Origin: Phytophthora sp. 'mugwort'
Lineage: Eukaryota; Oomycota; Peronosporomycetes; Peronosporales; Peronosporaceae
DNA length: 64,000 bases
Direction: 5' to 3'
Assembly (NCBI GenBank): GCA_033558025.1
Contig: JAUCEF010000014.1
Span: 2,790,001-2,854,000, forward strand
Positions within the stretch are counted from its first letter, which is position 1. Each line of letters starts with the position of its first letter. Under the pieces are notes generated by a model. It was given only the letters and a program-made list of their open reading frames with translations. It made no database searches and had not been told where the DNA came from. Both the position numbers and the translations under genes were made by a program. Below are positions 10,897-20,927 of this stretch, piece by piece.

Positions 10897-11304
10897 ATGG
10901 ATTCTAAAATAATTCCATCAAAAGTAAATATTATGGCTCATCTCATTAAGCCAATCACCAGCGATCATGATCTAATTGAACTTGCGGATCGATTAGGGGT
11001 CCATTTGGATAATATATTCGAATTGAGTGAAATATCGAAACCGATCCCAAAGAAAGGTACATACTTGGTTTTAATGAGGACCCCTAGCCTTGATGTAGGA
11101 CACTGGCAAGCGGTACACGATGGCGAAGTTCTCGACTCGATGGGCGAAGCAGCTCCGACAAGTATGGAATCGGTAGACACAACCCTGAACAATATTCAAG
11201 GAGCATACGGTACTTTTACTGTGGTATGTGGTGCATGCTTTGGGTATACTGCAAAACAAATGCATCTATTAGATCGATTCAAAGAACTATCATTCTTTAA
11301 ATAA
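10897..11304 (+). CDS. Adenain-like cysteine protease (PLV maturation protease)
   Basis: This is an intact 135-residue ORF, possibly starting at the second Met (10933). It shows the adenain/Ulp1-type layout: GHWQAVH with the catalytic His, VLDSMGEAAP in the place of the usual FDSFG..P, and a final Q-G-x-YGTFTVVCGACFGY with the oxyanion Gln and nucleophile Cys. Related proteases mature capsid proteins in adenoviruses, polintons, PLVs and virophages. It starts 13 bp from the capsid start on the opposite strand, so the two share a divergent promoter. Sequence is diverged but the catalytic spacing fits. Confidence 0.7.
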   Translation: MDSKIIPSKVNIMAHLIKPITSDHDLIELADRLGVHLDNIFELSEISKPIPKKGTYLVLMRTPSLDVGHWQAVHDGEVLDSMGEAAPTSMESVDTTLNNIQGAYGTFTVVCGACFGYTAKQMHLLDRFKELSFFK

Positions 11305-11324
11305 ATCAGTCATGAAATATAATC

Positions 11325-11774
11325 ATGGCGTTAAAAGAGTTAACAGTTTCATCGTCAATCCCAGAGGCAAAGCTCAAGAGGGCATTGAAGTCTGGTACTC
11401 TCTCATTGACAAAGATGAGTTAGTTCTTGTGCTACGCTTCATCTTCGTCCTGAATCGTATGCTAAAGCTCTTCGAGCTCACAAATCAAATAAAGAACGCG
11501 ATTGGCTATTACCAAAAAGGAGATCGAATATCCTTTCAACCATACGGAAAGATATGGGGAGGCATTAAAAAGGCAATCAAAGTTGCTAAAGACTCTGGCA
11601 TTCTTAGCGGAGCAGCAGATGCTGCTGATCCCGCTCTCGCAACTGCACTCGGTTCTCCCTAGGGCGCTATTCCAGCGAGAGCTGCTAACCGCTCCATGAC
11701 GGGTATCGGAGTTTCTAGCGATAAGGTAGGAGGACGCCTACCTATGAGTGATGTGAAGAAGGGGCCAACTTGAT
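11325..11774 (+). pseudogene. PLV minor virion protein, broken
   Basis: From ATG 11325 a basic N-terminus (MALKELTV...KLKRALKSGTLSL) is followed after frame changes by a DWLLPK-type segment. A hydrophobic, amphipathic region follows, GKIWGGIKKAIKVAKDSG with ADPALATALGSP, then GAIPARAANRSMTGIGV and LPMSDVKKG. This layout recalls the small membrane-active minor capsid proteins encoded beside capsid and protease genes in PLVs and polintons. Frame shifts near 11430 and 11500 and a TAG at 11660 break it. The role is inferred from layout and neighbours. Confidence 0.5.
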
Positions 11775-12057
11775 CAAGGATACGTTTTGATTTTATTGTA
11801 TGATCCATTATCTCTGATATCAAAGTTTTGATATTAGCATGCGCATCGTAGAATGATTGGTACTCTCCTTCTTTGATTTCATCATTATTAGATGAGAGTG
11901 TACCCTTCTCCCCCTCACGCATTAAAATGCTTCTGAGTAAGGTCTCATACTTCGACACATTATATCGCTGAATGATCTTAGCTGCGTTGTTAATACACTC
12001 GAACATATACTCGAACATATCATTTAGCAATGCACGCGGATCGTTATTAATAAACAT
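11659..12057 (-). CDS. Unrecognised 132-residue PLV-core ORF
   Basis: This open frame has an acidic, helical N-terminus (NDMFEYMFECINNAAKIIQRY) and no domain I recognise. Its C-terminal 38 codons overlap the minor virion protein remnant on the opposite strand, so the true end may lie nearer 11770. Codon use is AT-rich like the rest of the core. It reads in the same direction as the polymerase remnant upstream. Confidence 0.4.
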   Translation of the reverse strand: MFINNDPRALLNDMFEYMFECINNAAKIIQRYNVSKYETLLRSILMREGEKGTLSSNNDEIKEGEYQSFYDAHANIKTLISEIMDHTIKSKRILDQVGPFFTSLIGRRPPTLSLETPIPVMERLAALAGIAP

Positions 12058-12112
12058 TCAACACGATTAGTTAAGCTATCTGATATCGAAACGCTAACGG
12101 GGATGTGCTCAT

Positions 12113-13348
12113 TTACATAGACAGCACTTTCTCCGTGGCTAATCTCTGTTTGGCTTGAGGATGGCTTCCGAAATCATAGACAATGAAATGATCGAGGTAG
12201 TGATCCACATGCTTTAGCGAGTATCGTTGAAGCAACTTCTTAATCATATTCTCAGGAGGAGTGTAGATGCTTGGTAGCTTTGTGAACTCAATATTGACTT
12301 CATCGCATCTGTTCTTTGAGTGGTTTCGTAATTTTTCACTCGTCTTGAAGATCATATCCCATTTCTGACACTGGTACTTGTTCTGAAACATTTCCATGTT
12401 TTTGATGTAGAGAGCATGATTCTCGCACGATAGGATGTTGATTCGGTCATAGCTCTTCTCTGAGGAACGAATGCACTCAACATTTTCGGTTTCCACATCC
12501 TTCGTATATACGTTGATACTGAGCTGGAAGCATTCCTCGAGCTCATCGAATTGCAAAATGTCAATTGGCTTCAAGTTGCGAAAGAGACTTAGCGTGTCGC
12601 TAATACCCTTGTATGAACAATACCGCTTGAAGGTATAACCTTGCGAGATCTTTACCACGATTGGATGAAAAGCAATGCAATGGAAAACGCATTTATTGTT
12701 GGTCTTCGGAAAATTAATGACATGCTTGTTATTGAGTATGACTTTAGGGATAACAGCTCCGCTATCACCAAGAGCGTGGTTGCGAAAGTAGATGAATGAC
12801 TTAAACCCAATGATTACCAGGAGTTTGTATCCAGATGAAGGGTACGGGAGCTTGTTTGCCAACTCCATTGCTTTAATAGGAGTTATCACCTTCCGGATAT
12901 CACCCTTAGTATTAATCGCAATTGGAGAGTCGAAGACCATTCTGTTGCCAGCATTTGGATACCAATACGAACATCACTTTCATCGGCAATATTGCTGTAT
13001 CCAAGCGCAATTTTACCTTATGAGCTTTCCCCTGACTTTCGAGTACAACTTCCAGCTGTCATAAAACTCTCCTGCTGGGATATTTTCATAGAGATGAGTC
13101 TCCATGGGGTTGCCTTTATAGAATCGATACTCGGGTCAGCCTTATAATCGGGTGAAAGATGCTTGTTGAGGTGACCTTCAATCGATTTCTTATACTGCTT
13201 GACAATTAGTTTCTCATTTCTTGGATGAGATAGGTTTCCAATATAAACCATCTTACCTGTGTCCTCGCACCTTCAATCGATAGTGTTTTCCCCATTTAAC
13301 GTATGGAATATTCAATCGCCTAAGTCCTTCAACTTCGTACGGCAACAT
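12113..13348 (-). pseudogene. Protein-primed DNA polymerase B, truncated N-terminal part
   Basis: From ATG 13348 the protein starts MLPYEVEGLRRLNIPYVKW, continues through RTG/MVYIGNLSHPRNE and FYDSWKLYSKV, then a long open frame (12940-12113). That frame has NKCVFHCIAFHP, a zinc-finger-like CQKWD...CD segment and finally HFIVYDFGSHPQ. The last motif sits where family-B polymerases have Exo I (DFE), here DFG. Frameshifts occur near 13250, 13070 and 12950, and everything after Exo I (palm, fingers, TPR) is missing. In PLVs and polintons this enzyme replicates the element from a protein primer. A matching N-terminus occurs at 63838-64000. Confidence 0.65.
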
Positions 13349-13459
13349 GATTGTTATATATCGGTGGGTATAGTTCGGCTGATGGAAAAGCCTTATATTA
13401 GTTGGATTTTGCTTAAGATAGAACTTTATATGCTTGGAAATACAAAAAAATGATGTGAA

Positions 13460-13657
13460 TTAATTCGATTCTGTTTTCTCGTTTGCTTTAAGTAGTTTGC
13501 GCTTCTCCCTACGTCGAGTATTAAACTGTTCTCTATGGAATGTATCGTACGCTTTTTGCATAGCTACACGTGTTTCTCTCGTCTTGAGGTAATACCGCAT
13601 CTGATTCGCTTTGAAGCGTTCCTTGTTAAATTGATACTTTTCAGGTGAATAGGTCAT
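13460..13657 (-). CDS. Small basic MTYSPEKY-type PLV protein
   Basis: This intact 65-residue protein is highly charged and likely helical, with MTYSPEKYQFNK and an Arg/Lys-rich C-terminus. No known family was recognised. It lies just upstream of the polymerase on the same strand. A clear homologue (MAYSPEQYLANKAH) lies upstream of a second polymerase N-terminus at the right edge of the window, so the pair is a conserved PLV gene neighbourhood. DNA binding is possible from the charge but unproven. Confidence 0.6.
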   Translation of the reverse strand: MTYSPEKYQFNKERFKANQMRYYLKTRETRVAMQKAYDTFHREQFNTRRREKRKLLKANEKTESN

Positions 13658-13734
13658 TATTATTTATATACTATAGAGAACTTTGTATCAGGATTAAAAT
13701 AAATGTTTTTCTATTTCTGATGTCCACATTTGGG

Positions 13735-14016
13735 TCACCGATACCTATATTTTTCTTCAGTCTTAAAGCAATAACTTCTATCTGAATTACCCCACGTTCT
13801 ATTACATAAATCAAATACTTCAACATATTCAGTTTCCTTGACGAAACCTACGCTACACCCACAAGACTCTAACGTGTTTTTGACGATACCATACTCGAGC
13901 CGTTTCTGAAACCATGGTTGTGTCATCAGCCAATTACAGTAGGATCGATCTTTAAGCATTGCCTCAAGTGCTGAATGCTTTGAGTTGAAACTTAACTTAT
14001 TGATTGTTATGGTCAT
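13735..14016 (-). CDS. ExoX C-terminal-like small protein
   Basis: The 93-residue ORF has LSFNSKHSALEAMLKDRSYC followed by NWLMTQPWF. This resembles the GK/H..K.LE....D..YC.WL...P.F pattern of ExoX C-terminal-like proteins in giant viruses and PLVs. It is the outermost right gene of the core and begins exactly where the right terminal repeat stops, so the repeat supplies its promoter. The family role is unknown. Confidence 0.55.
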   Translation of the reverse strand: MTITINKLSFNSKHSALEAMLKDRSYCNWLMTQPWFQKRLEYGIVKNTLESCGCSVGFVKETEYVEVFDLCNRTWGNSDRSYCFKTEEKYRYR

Positions 14017-15618
14017 TATACCTTTGTATTTATCTATCAGGATGGAACGTCTTTATATGTTTGGTCCTGATATTTGGATACTTCATATAGGCAAAATATC
14101 GTATCTTATATTCACTAAATTATGTTACATATTTCGCTATCAGGACCTTTTGAGAACAAAACATATGTCTCTTTGCATATTGGCTATCGACAGGGGCTGC
14201 CTAAACTAGATAGGGTTTTATCCCTTTGCTAATTCATGGGCTAAACATTGTCTTACAACATCCAGATGGAATTATAAAAACAGCCCCGATTGTGTACTGT
14301 AAACCACTACTGATAAGAAAAAGACAGGACAATAAACCGGTATTACGCGACATTATACTGGTATATTTAGGTTTAGGGATGTTTTTGCCTCCCGCCTTTG
14401 CATTTCCTGTCAGTTTATAAAAGGCGCTTAAAGCCGCAAGGAAATTGCCTCTAGAGGCTTCTAGGCTAAGAAAATCGCATTTTTAACATACACGCCGTTT
14501 TGAGCCCGGAGCAATGTGCACTGGGCCCGGAAAATTCATTAAGGCAGGCGAAACGCCAGCAGGGGGGGGCACAATTTAAAGCATTTGCCGGCGAATATAT
14601 ATACATATTCGTTTTGACTCCCTATTGGTAGACATACATTGACCAATAGTACAGCGATAGAGAGTGTGTGGCCATCTATAGACTTCGCGATTGGCCTTTA
14701 TATCACCCAATAGCGACCTGCCATGTGTCGGTAAATAGACATGCCACGCGTTTTAGGCTGTGGGAGACTGGGCTCGCAGACGGAGCCACAACGACCTCAG
14801 TCTTCGATTTTTGCGAGCTACTGCGCAGGCCTCCGGACAGAGACATGTCGAGAGACATGTCGCACTCGCACACTATGACGCCTCCGACCCCCCCTCCCCC
14901 CCGCCACGCAGCACCGTAGCTAAACGGGCAAGAGCGCAGGGCTTCGGCCCTGATATGTCTGTTGGAATCAGGCCGGTGCTATTGTTCCCGATAGGGTTGG
15001 AGGCAAGACTGTCCTTCTGTTTGTTTGCGTGCTATGTTTTCTGTACTGTGATGTGTGTGTCCAGGTGGTGTTTGCAGTTGTATGCGGCGCGCTATGAGGT
15101 TTGCGAGCACGTGAAGGTTGTTGTATATATAACCAGTGTGGTTCTGAGGATGACATGTATTTGAATGTATAACTAACTGTCTTACACGCGACCGACAGGG
15201 TAAGTATGGCTTGCGTGTCAACAGCTGCAGGATCAGCGATGTAACGGGATTACATGAAGGTAACACGAGTGTAGCCGTGCTACGTGTCACCTTATAGTAA
15301 GTGGTACTTGGTACCACTTGGATTAACGGGATTTCAGTACGTGGCCACAGGGCCACTCGATATGCATTTGACTAGGTTAAACTATGGTAGATAGTTAGAG
15401 TCATACATTACACCACAGGCGGCTTTGCCACAGATAAGCAAACAAATAACAGTTCAGTTTTAGCATCAAAGAGAGTATTGCCCTAGGTTTAGGAATACTG
15501 ACTCTTTGAGTCTCTAATGGTATAACTAGAGTGATCTAAGCCTTTGCGGAGACCTTAGGGGTTAGGATAATCACATATAAGACTTGGGAAGTCATACGTC
15601 TTCCTCTAACGCACTACG

Positions 15619-17724
15619 CTACGCAGCCCCGCTGAAATCGATGCTTCCGATTGTAAGTTGGCGCTTATAGATCATGATACGTTCGTCCAAGATGCCGGAC
15701 TTGTGGAGCGGACGCAGTGCGAGTTGGACACTTCCAGCTCCCTTTGTGTTGACGCCATGGACCTCCAAGAACGCGAGCAGTTCGGCTTCAGCGCGGCGGC
15801 CTAAGTCGAGGACTTGGTCCTTGTAGTCCCTCGCTTTGGCATCTAGGATGAAGCCCTAGTCGAGGAAGAGCTTCATGAAGGCAACGATGTGTCGGGAATC
15901 CGACTTCTTTTGGCGATCAGCGAAGTCCCAGATATGCGGCACGCGCGTGTACCGTTCGTACCAAGCGGCTGAAAGGTTTGTGACTTGTTTCTTCCTGCGC
16001 TTGGGTTTCGGCTTCCGTTCTGATGCTTCTTCGGCTTGTTTGACTGCAGGTTTCCGTGCTTCTCGTTCGGGTTCAACAAAGCCGCCTCGACGATTGTCAG
16101 GCGTGCAGCTAGTGCTTTGTTCGTGGTGATAAGTTCTTGAATGACAGCAAGAAGGTGATCCATTCTTGAGCATGAGTGTTGGCTTGCGTCTTGTTCTTGT
16201 TGTTGTTCTTTATCAGGTGGAGTAGCGCCGTCGTGCAGCGCAACAGACCATGCGAGCGCGTCAGCAATCGGTATCTCCGTGGCTGCCAAGCACTCCTCCA
16301 CGCGCATGACGAGAGGGGCTGCCGGCGCAAGCTCCTTTAACTGCGGGGAGAAGCGAATGAGGTACACTGTGAGTATACTCCATACCTTGGTGCTTACGTT
16401 CAGTCGTTGTTGCTTGAGACCTGAGCAGGTGATGAATAGACAAGCCTGCAAGCGACCTAGCCGTTCCTGATTAACATGATCCAGCTCCGCAACGTCGAGG
16501 ATGGTGGGCAACTCGTCCCCCCCCCCCCTTCCGCTCAAGACTCGAGCCACTTTCCTGTCCTTGCGAGCCGTGTTAGTGATGTAGGCGAAGACCTTGTTGG
16601 TCTTCGTCATATCCTACGCCCCGCGGTCGAAGATCCAATGAGCAGCTAGGCGGTCGTCGGCGTTCGCGTGCTGAGCACCGCCATGGCGGAAGGAATGTGA
16701 GGTCAAGGTGGCGGTGACTCCAGCAGGTTCAGCTACGCGCTTGAGCATCCTGTTCACGTAAGCCTGCACCCCATCCTCACCCCGCTTGGCGTATCCGCCT
16801 TCCGGTTTGTTCTTTCCTTGATCTTGTGGGCTTGTGTCTGTACGCAGCGGCGCAACGGTACGGAGATTCCTGGACACGAGCGTAGGCGACAGGACCGACT
16901 CCGAAGCAACGGCGGGCATGGTCAACGGTGCTACAGCAACTTGAAGCATTGCCGGCTCAGCTGCCAACAACTCGTGGAACGGGGCACCGGTGTCAATCAG
17001 GATAGCATCTTCAGACGCAAGCTCGGGCAACTGGTCAAGCAGCGCTGCACAAGGTGCATCCTGGGTGGCCAGTGCGACTGCGAGCGCGTGCAAAGGGCAC
17101 GTCAAGACGTCCTTCTTGTCAGGGATCAAGGTGAGTCCATGTTCTTCTGATGTCTTGACCCGCAGCAGCCGAATGTAGAATGTGCCGCTCGCTGATACTG
17201 GCACGTGCTGCTTTTGTATGTAGCCTAAGTCCGAAGAGCGCCCGAAGCACTGCCACATTAGGCACGCAAACGCAGCGTCTTGGTAGTCAGTATGTACGCG
17301 AGCTGTACTGTACACATAGCGAACAAGGACGTTTAAGTCCTCCTTAGTACAAGGAGGGGCTTTATTAATCAAGCCACCTTTCTCTCTTTTAAGCAATGCC
17401 TATCTAATGTCTTGCTTCGCTTTACCAAGATTAACTCAGTAGGGACACACAAGTGCGGGTATTCATCGAACAATCACAACTTAACATTTCTATAATACGA
17501 CGTTGCCGAATTGCGTGCAAACTTACCTTTGTTCCCTTCGTTGGTGGCGAGATGTAGCCAAAGCGATCCATCGCCGTCAACCGCTTGCTGAAGTTGTTCA
17601 AGAGAATGCTAGCCTGGACATATTCCATGCTAGCATTCTCTTTCTCCAGCATCCGCTTGAATGCGGTAATCGCTGTGGTTCGCGCCTTCATGGTGTTCAC
17701 ATTCGCGTACGCGGTTAAGCTCAT
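15619..17724 (-). pseudogene. Crypton-type tyrosine recombinase, broken (right arm)
   Basis: This is the mirror copy of the recombinase at 4567-6672. It has the same two in-frame stops (complements at about 15858 and 16616), the same frameshift and the same N-terminal deletion. One amino-acid change was noticed, Val to Ala in the N-terminal helix (near 17638). Shared lesions mean the two arms were copied from each other, or homogenised, after the gene died. Confidence 0.8.
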
Positions 17725-17895
17725 GCTTCTCGATCTGTTTTTCGAACTGTGTGGCCTAAACAGGTGGACGGGTGTCAACGTCCTCCAACTTGCTTCCTAA
17801 TCTAGGAAAATGCCTAGTTGTCCGAATGCCACATATATGCCAGAATATTCGATAGACTTGACATTCGTATCGGTATATTTCATATTTGTCGCTGG

Positions 17896-17917
17896 TTCCG
17901 GCAAATATTTGTCGGAA
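17896..17917 (-). promoter_or_regulatory. Imperfect palindrome in recombinase leader (right arm)
   Basis: This is the mirror of the motif at 4374-4395: TTCCGG-CAAATATTTG-TCGGAA on the plus strand. Confidence 0.5.
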
Positions 17918-18068
17918 CATGTCGGAACGGTACGCCTATCCCTGATTGTTTTGATTCGCGGAAAGTTCTCAGTTGGACTGATGTAATAGGCTAATATGCG
18001 ATCTCCTTTGGGTCTTCCTCAATCCTGCTGTTCTATCTGTCGGAAAAACAACTATATTCATCCATATC

Positions 18069-18444
18069 ATCACGACTCAGACAGTCGCCGCATTTCCGAC
18101 TAGCATCCGACCATATCGCAGAATTTTATATCGCACCAAGTTGTGGAGGCTTTCGTAAAATGACATACAGCCCGTAAAAAATCCCCTCGCAAATGACTGG
18201 CTCATTGATAGGTGGCAGGCGTAATTACATCTTGCAAATGAGTGCCACACGTGCAATTTTGACTGCGCCATTTTGCCTGCGACCTCAGTGATCGACTGAC
18301 CACCTGGCCTGGTGAATTGAGGGATTGTGCCCATGGCACTTCTAAGAGGGTTGTCGCTTCCACAAGAATCGTGGTCGTTAATTCCCCGTCGATCCTCCAG
18401 CTGAGTATCCCCTGCAATGTTGTTGTCTAACCCCCTCACCACCA
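18069..18444. other. Flank between composite element and tRNA-like sequence
   Basis: This is 376 bp with no recognised gene. A 122-codon minus-strand frame has no familiar motif and is probably chance. Confidence 0.4.
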
Positions 18445-18508
18445 CCGATGTAGCTCAATGGAAGAGCTCCCGAAAGGGAAGGAGGTGGTTCGATTCCACC
18501 CACCGGTA
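18445..18508 (+). ncRNA. tRNA-like Pol III sequence lacking an anticodon arm
   Basis: The acceptor ends ACCGATG and CACCGGT pair with one mismatch. The D arm is GCTC-AATGGAA-GAGC and the T arm is GGTGG-TTCGATT-CCACC. Box A (TAGCTCAATGG) and box B (GGTTCGATTCC) match the Pol III type 2 promoter. Only 16 nt lie between the D and T arms, too short for a normal anticodon arm plus variable loop, so it is not a working tRNA. A tRNA-derived SINE head or decayed tRNA is likely. It starts about 100 bp beyond the 3' end of the solo Crypton gene. Confidence 0.7.
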
Positions 18509-18605
18509 AATTTCTCTATACTCTATTGACTCTGGCAGACCTCCAAGCGAGCGACATCTACGGAAGCACCGATCACAAGGATACGGCTGAATACGGCGTG
18601 TTGTA

Positions 18606-20633
18606 TTACAGAAGCGGCCTGAGTGTGCCTTGGTGATGGAGTGGCGCAGGGTCTACAACTTTACCGATTGCAAGACGTTGGTGGCAGGCGCTGATGAGGT
18701 CATTGAGGCTCCCCTCGCGATGCAGATGACGAAGCTCCTTGAGCACAGCGTTAGATCCCGTTGACGCTACGTTTCGCGCGCGGAGGTACGCCACGACTTT
18801 GCTTGATGCTATCTCTCCAAGCTGGCGGATATTATCCTTGTAGCTCGGTGACAACGCGTCGAGCGCGGTTCCGTCTTCAATGAAGAGCTTCATGAAGGCC
18901 ACGAGGTGCTTGGCGTCCGACTTCTTGTGCTTGTTAGTACTCAGCCATCCACGCGGAACTGCCGTGTACCACGCAAACCAGGTGTCGACGAGAGGTATCG
19001 TCTTCGGTCTACGTCGGCGCTTCACTGGTACGTTTTCATCTTCATCTCTTGGTCGCTTTGCCTGCTCACCGCGGTGTCCTGATGTGTTCTCCCCAGTGTT
19101 GATGCTTGTAGCTTCTAGCAAGTTGACCCGAGCCTCGAGGCGACAGTTGACCGCGATTAACCTTTCTATCAATGCAGTCTGATGATCGAACGCAACTTTG
19201 GCCTTCATGTTTCCTTCCGTCAAGTCGTCCGCGGTGGTGTGAGCGGGATCAGCAAACCTCGTGAGTTGCAGTGACCAAGCAAGCAGGTTCGACGTGGTCA
19301 CACCCGAGGCCTTGGCGCAGCGCTGGATCGTTGTCATCGCTGCCCCTGCGCGTTGGTCTTCATCAGTGATTGGTACTGGAGGATGATGGTTGATGTCAAT
19401 ATGTCTCTCACAGCAGCGCAAACGTTGAAGGCCTTGCTACCCAGCGCATGACTCGCGTTGAAGAGCTGTGGCTAACCTCCCTAATCTGCTCTTGGGTTGC
19501 CGAGTCGAAGACTTCCAGCGATGGAAGAATAGATGCTTGCTTTGGCGCCATTCCCCTCAGTACCTTCGCGACTTGATGGTCTTCTCTCGGAGTTGAAGAC
19601 ATAAGCGAAGGCTTTTTTCGTCGTGGTCAAGTTCCAGGCTCCGCGATCGAAGATCCACCGCGCTGTCAGCTCTGAGCACACGTTGGTATGCTGGGCACCG
19701 CCGCGTCCAAACGAATGAGAAATTAGCGGCTCTTCGACTCCAGCGGGTCCAGCAACACGATCGAGCAAGCGGTTGACAAGAGCGTGAATACCAATCGTCG
19801 GCGATGTGTGGACTGTGCTGCTTCTCGTCGATGCCTGAGAAGAACCCAGGGTGCTGGTTTCCTCAAGCAGGTCCAGCAACGGGATGGAGTCGGTCAGCTC
19901 AACGGGAACGTTTTTCGACTGCACTGGTAAGTGGTTGAGGAGCGCTGAGCACGGCGACGCCTGGGTGATCAAAGCCAGCGCGAGCGCCAGTAGCGGACAA
20001 GTCGCGAAGTCAGCATCGGGGAAGAGCGACAGTGCCTGCCCGTCGGAAGTCTTCATGCGGATGAAGCGGGTGAAGAACCCGCCGCCAGCACCTATGGAGA
20101 GCTGCTGCTTCCGAACGAAGGTCAGGTCCGAAGCGCGGCCAAAGAGGTACCACAAGAGGCATAACAGAGCTACATCCGGGTAGTCTGACGCACAGCAAGC
20201 CGTTGAATACAGATACCTTGTCATCTTCCTGAGATCCTCCTTCGTGCATGCAACCGCCTTTTTGACAAATCCACCACTTTCGCGCTTGATGCAGTGCTGC
20301 TCAAGCGTGCGCCCCATGTTCAGCAGCTGCCGTGCTACAGTGCCGCCTTGGACAGGATACTCGTCCAGGAGCCAGCATTTCACCTGGCGGAAATATTGAG
20401 CGACGGAGTGGCGCGACAGGTGCTGCCCCCGTGCTCCTGAGTGAAATGCCAGGTACACGCCAACGTGTCCATTAGCGTCGCTAGAATACCGCCTGCGCGG
20501 CTTGGGTCCGCGACGACCAAAGCCTAACATGATCCATGCTCGTGATCTCGGCGGAGAGGAAGCGCTCGAACGCCTTCATGGCCGTCGCTCGCGCGCGCTT
20601 GGTGTTGGCAGGCTTCATGTCGTTCAGGCTCAT
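18606..20633 (-). pseudogene. Solo Crypton tyrosine recombinase, frameshifted
   Basis: From MSLNDMKPANTKRARATAM (20633) the protein runs through QHLSRHSVAQYFRQVK, FGRASDLTFVRKQ (box I Arg), ISHSFGRGGAQHTN (HxxR box changed to HSFG-R), RWIFDRGAW and KAFAYVFN (Tyr). A DTWFAWYTAVPRGW...FMKLFIEDG domain ends it. Most of it is open: 20530-19481 and 19421-18606. Frames change near 20530, 19600 and 19420, and the usual Arg of the HxxR box is displaced by Gly. It keeps the N-terminal region that the arm copies lack, so it shows the complete domain order. It lies head-to-tail with the right-arm copy. Confidence 0.8.
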
Positions 20634-20721
20634 CGTTATTGGTCGGAGAGGCGGCAAAATACGCGAGTGATATGTGGCACACCACGCGTTTGTAGCACGA
20701 TACACATATCTGGGCATCAGC

Positions 20722-20740
20722 TCCGACCAGATACGTCGGA
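20722..20740 (-). promoter_or_regulatory. Leader palindrome of solo Crypton 2
   Basis: TCCGACCAGATACGTCGGA forms an imperfect inverted repeat about 90 bp upstream of the recombinase start, equivalent to the arm motifs. Confidence 0.5.
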
Positions 20741-20915
20741 ATCGCTCTGCTTCCGACTGCAACCTCTATTCGCGTTCTTATTGGATGAAAACTGAAATTT
20801 TTAAGCGATTTGACTCGCCAAAATCTTTGAAGCTGGTTTTCATTGGCTAAAATGAATCGGAGAATAATCTCGTGGTTAATATGCACTATACTATGTTTGG
20901 TCGGAGAGATAATGT

Positions 20916-20927
20916 TATTCATCCATA
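20916..20927 (-). other. Shared Crypton 5'-terminal motif (copy 2)
   Basis: TATTCATCCATA is identical to the motif at the outer end of the inverted-repeat arms. It lies about 285 bp upstream of the recombinase start here and 343 bp upstream in the arms. Confidence 0.6.

Larger units (their letters stand above)
4223..18068. mobile_element. Composite polinton-like virus with Crypton-ended inverted repeats
   Basis: A 13.8-kb unit has 4.06-kb inverted arms (4223-8280 and 14011-18068) around a 5.7-kb core. The core holds PLV genes: double-jelly-roll-like capsid protein, adenain-type protease, minor virion protein, polymerase N-terminus, GIY-YIG nuclease and ExoX-C-like proteins. Both arms end internally at the start codons of inward-reading outer genes (8284 and 14016), typical of true terminal inverted repeats that supply promoters. 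Both arms carry the same defective Crypton-type tyrosine recombinase, and arm homology stops outside at a motif shared with two solo Crypton relatives. No packaging ATPase, no complete polymerase and no RVE integrase were seen, so the copy is internally deleted and decayed. No target duplication was found. Confidence 0.8.
14011..18068 (-). repeat. Right arm of long inverted repeat
   Basis: This is the mirror of 4223-8280. The first 250 bp beside the core are the most diverged part, with small indels. The stretch 14226-17778 matches the left arm with unchanged spacing. Confidence 0.95.

Noticed and set aside
4223..18068. Inverted arms as a pure assembly artefact
   Set aside because: The arms differ at scattered bases at both ends and in the middle, and have different flanks, so they are two real copies. 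Long reads would still be worthwhile.
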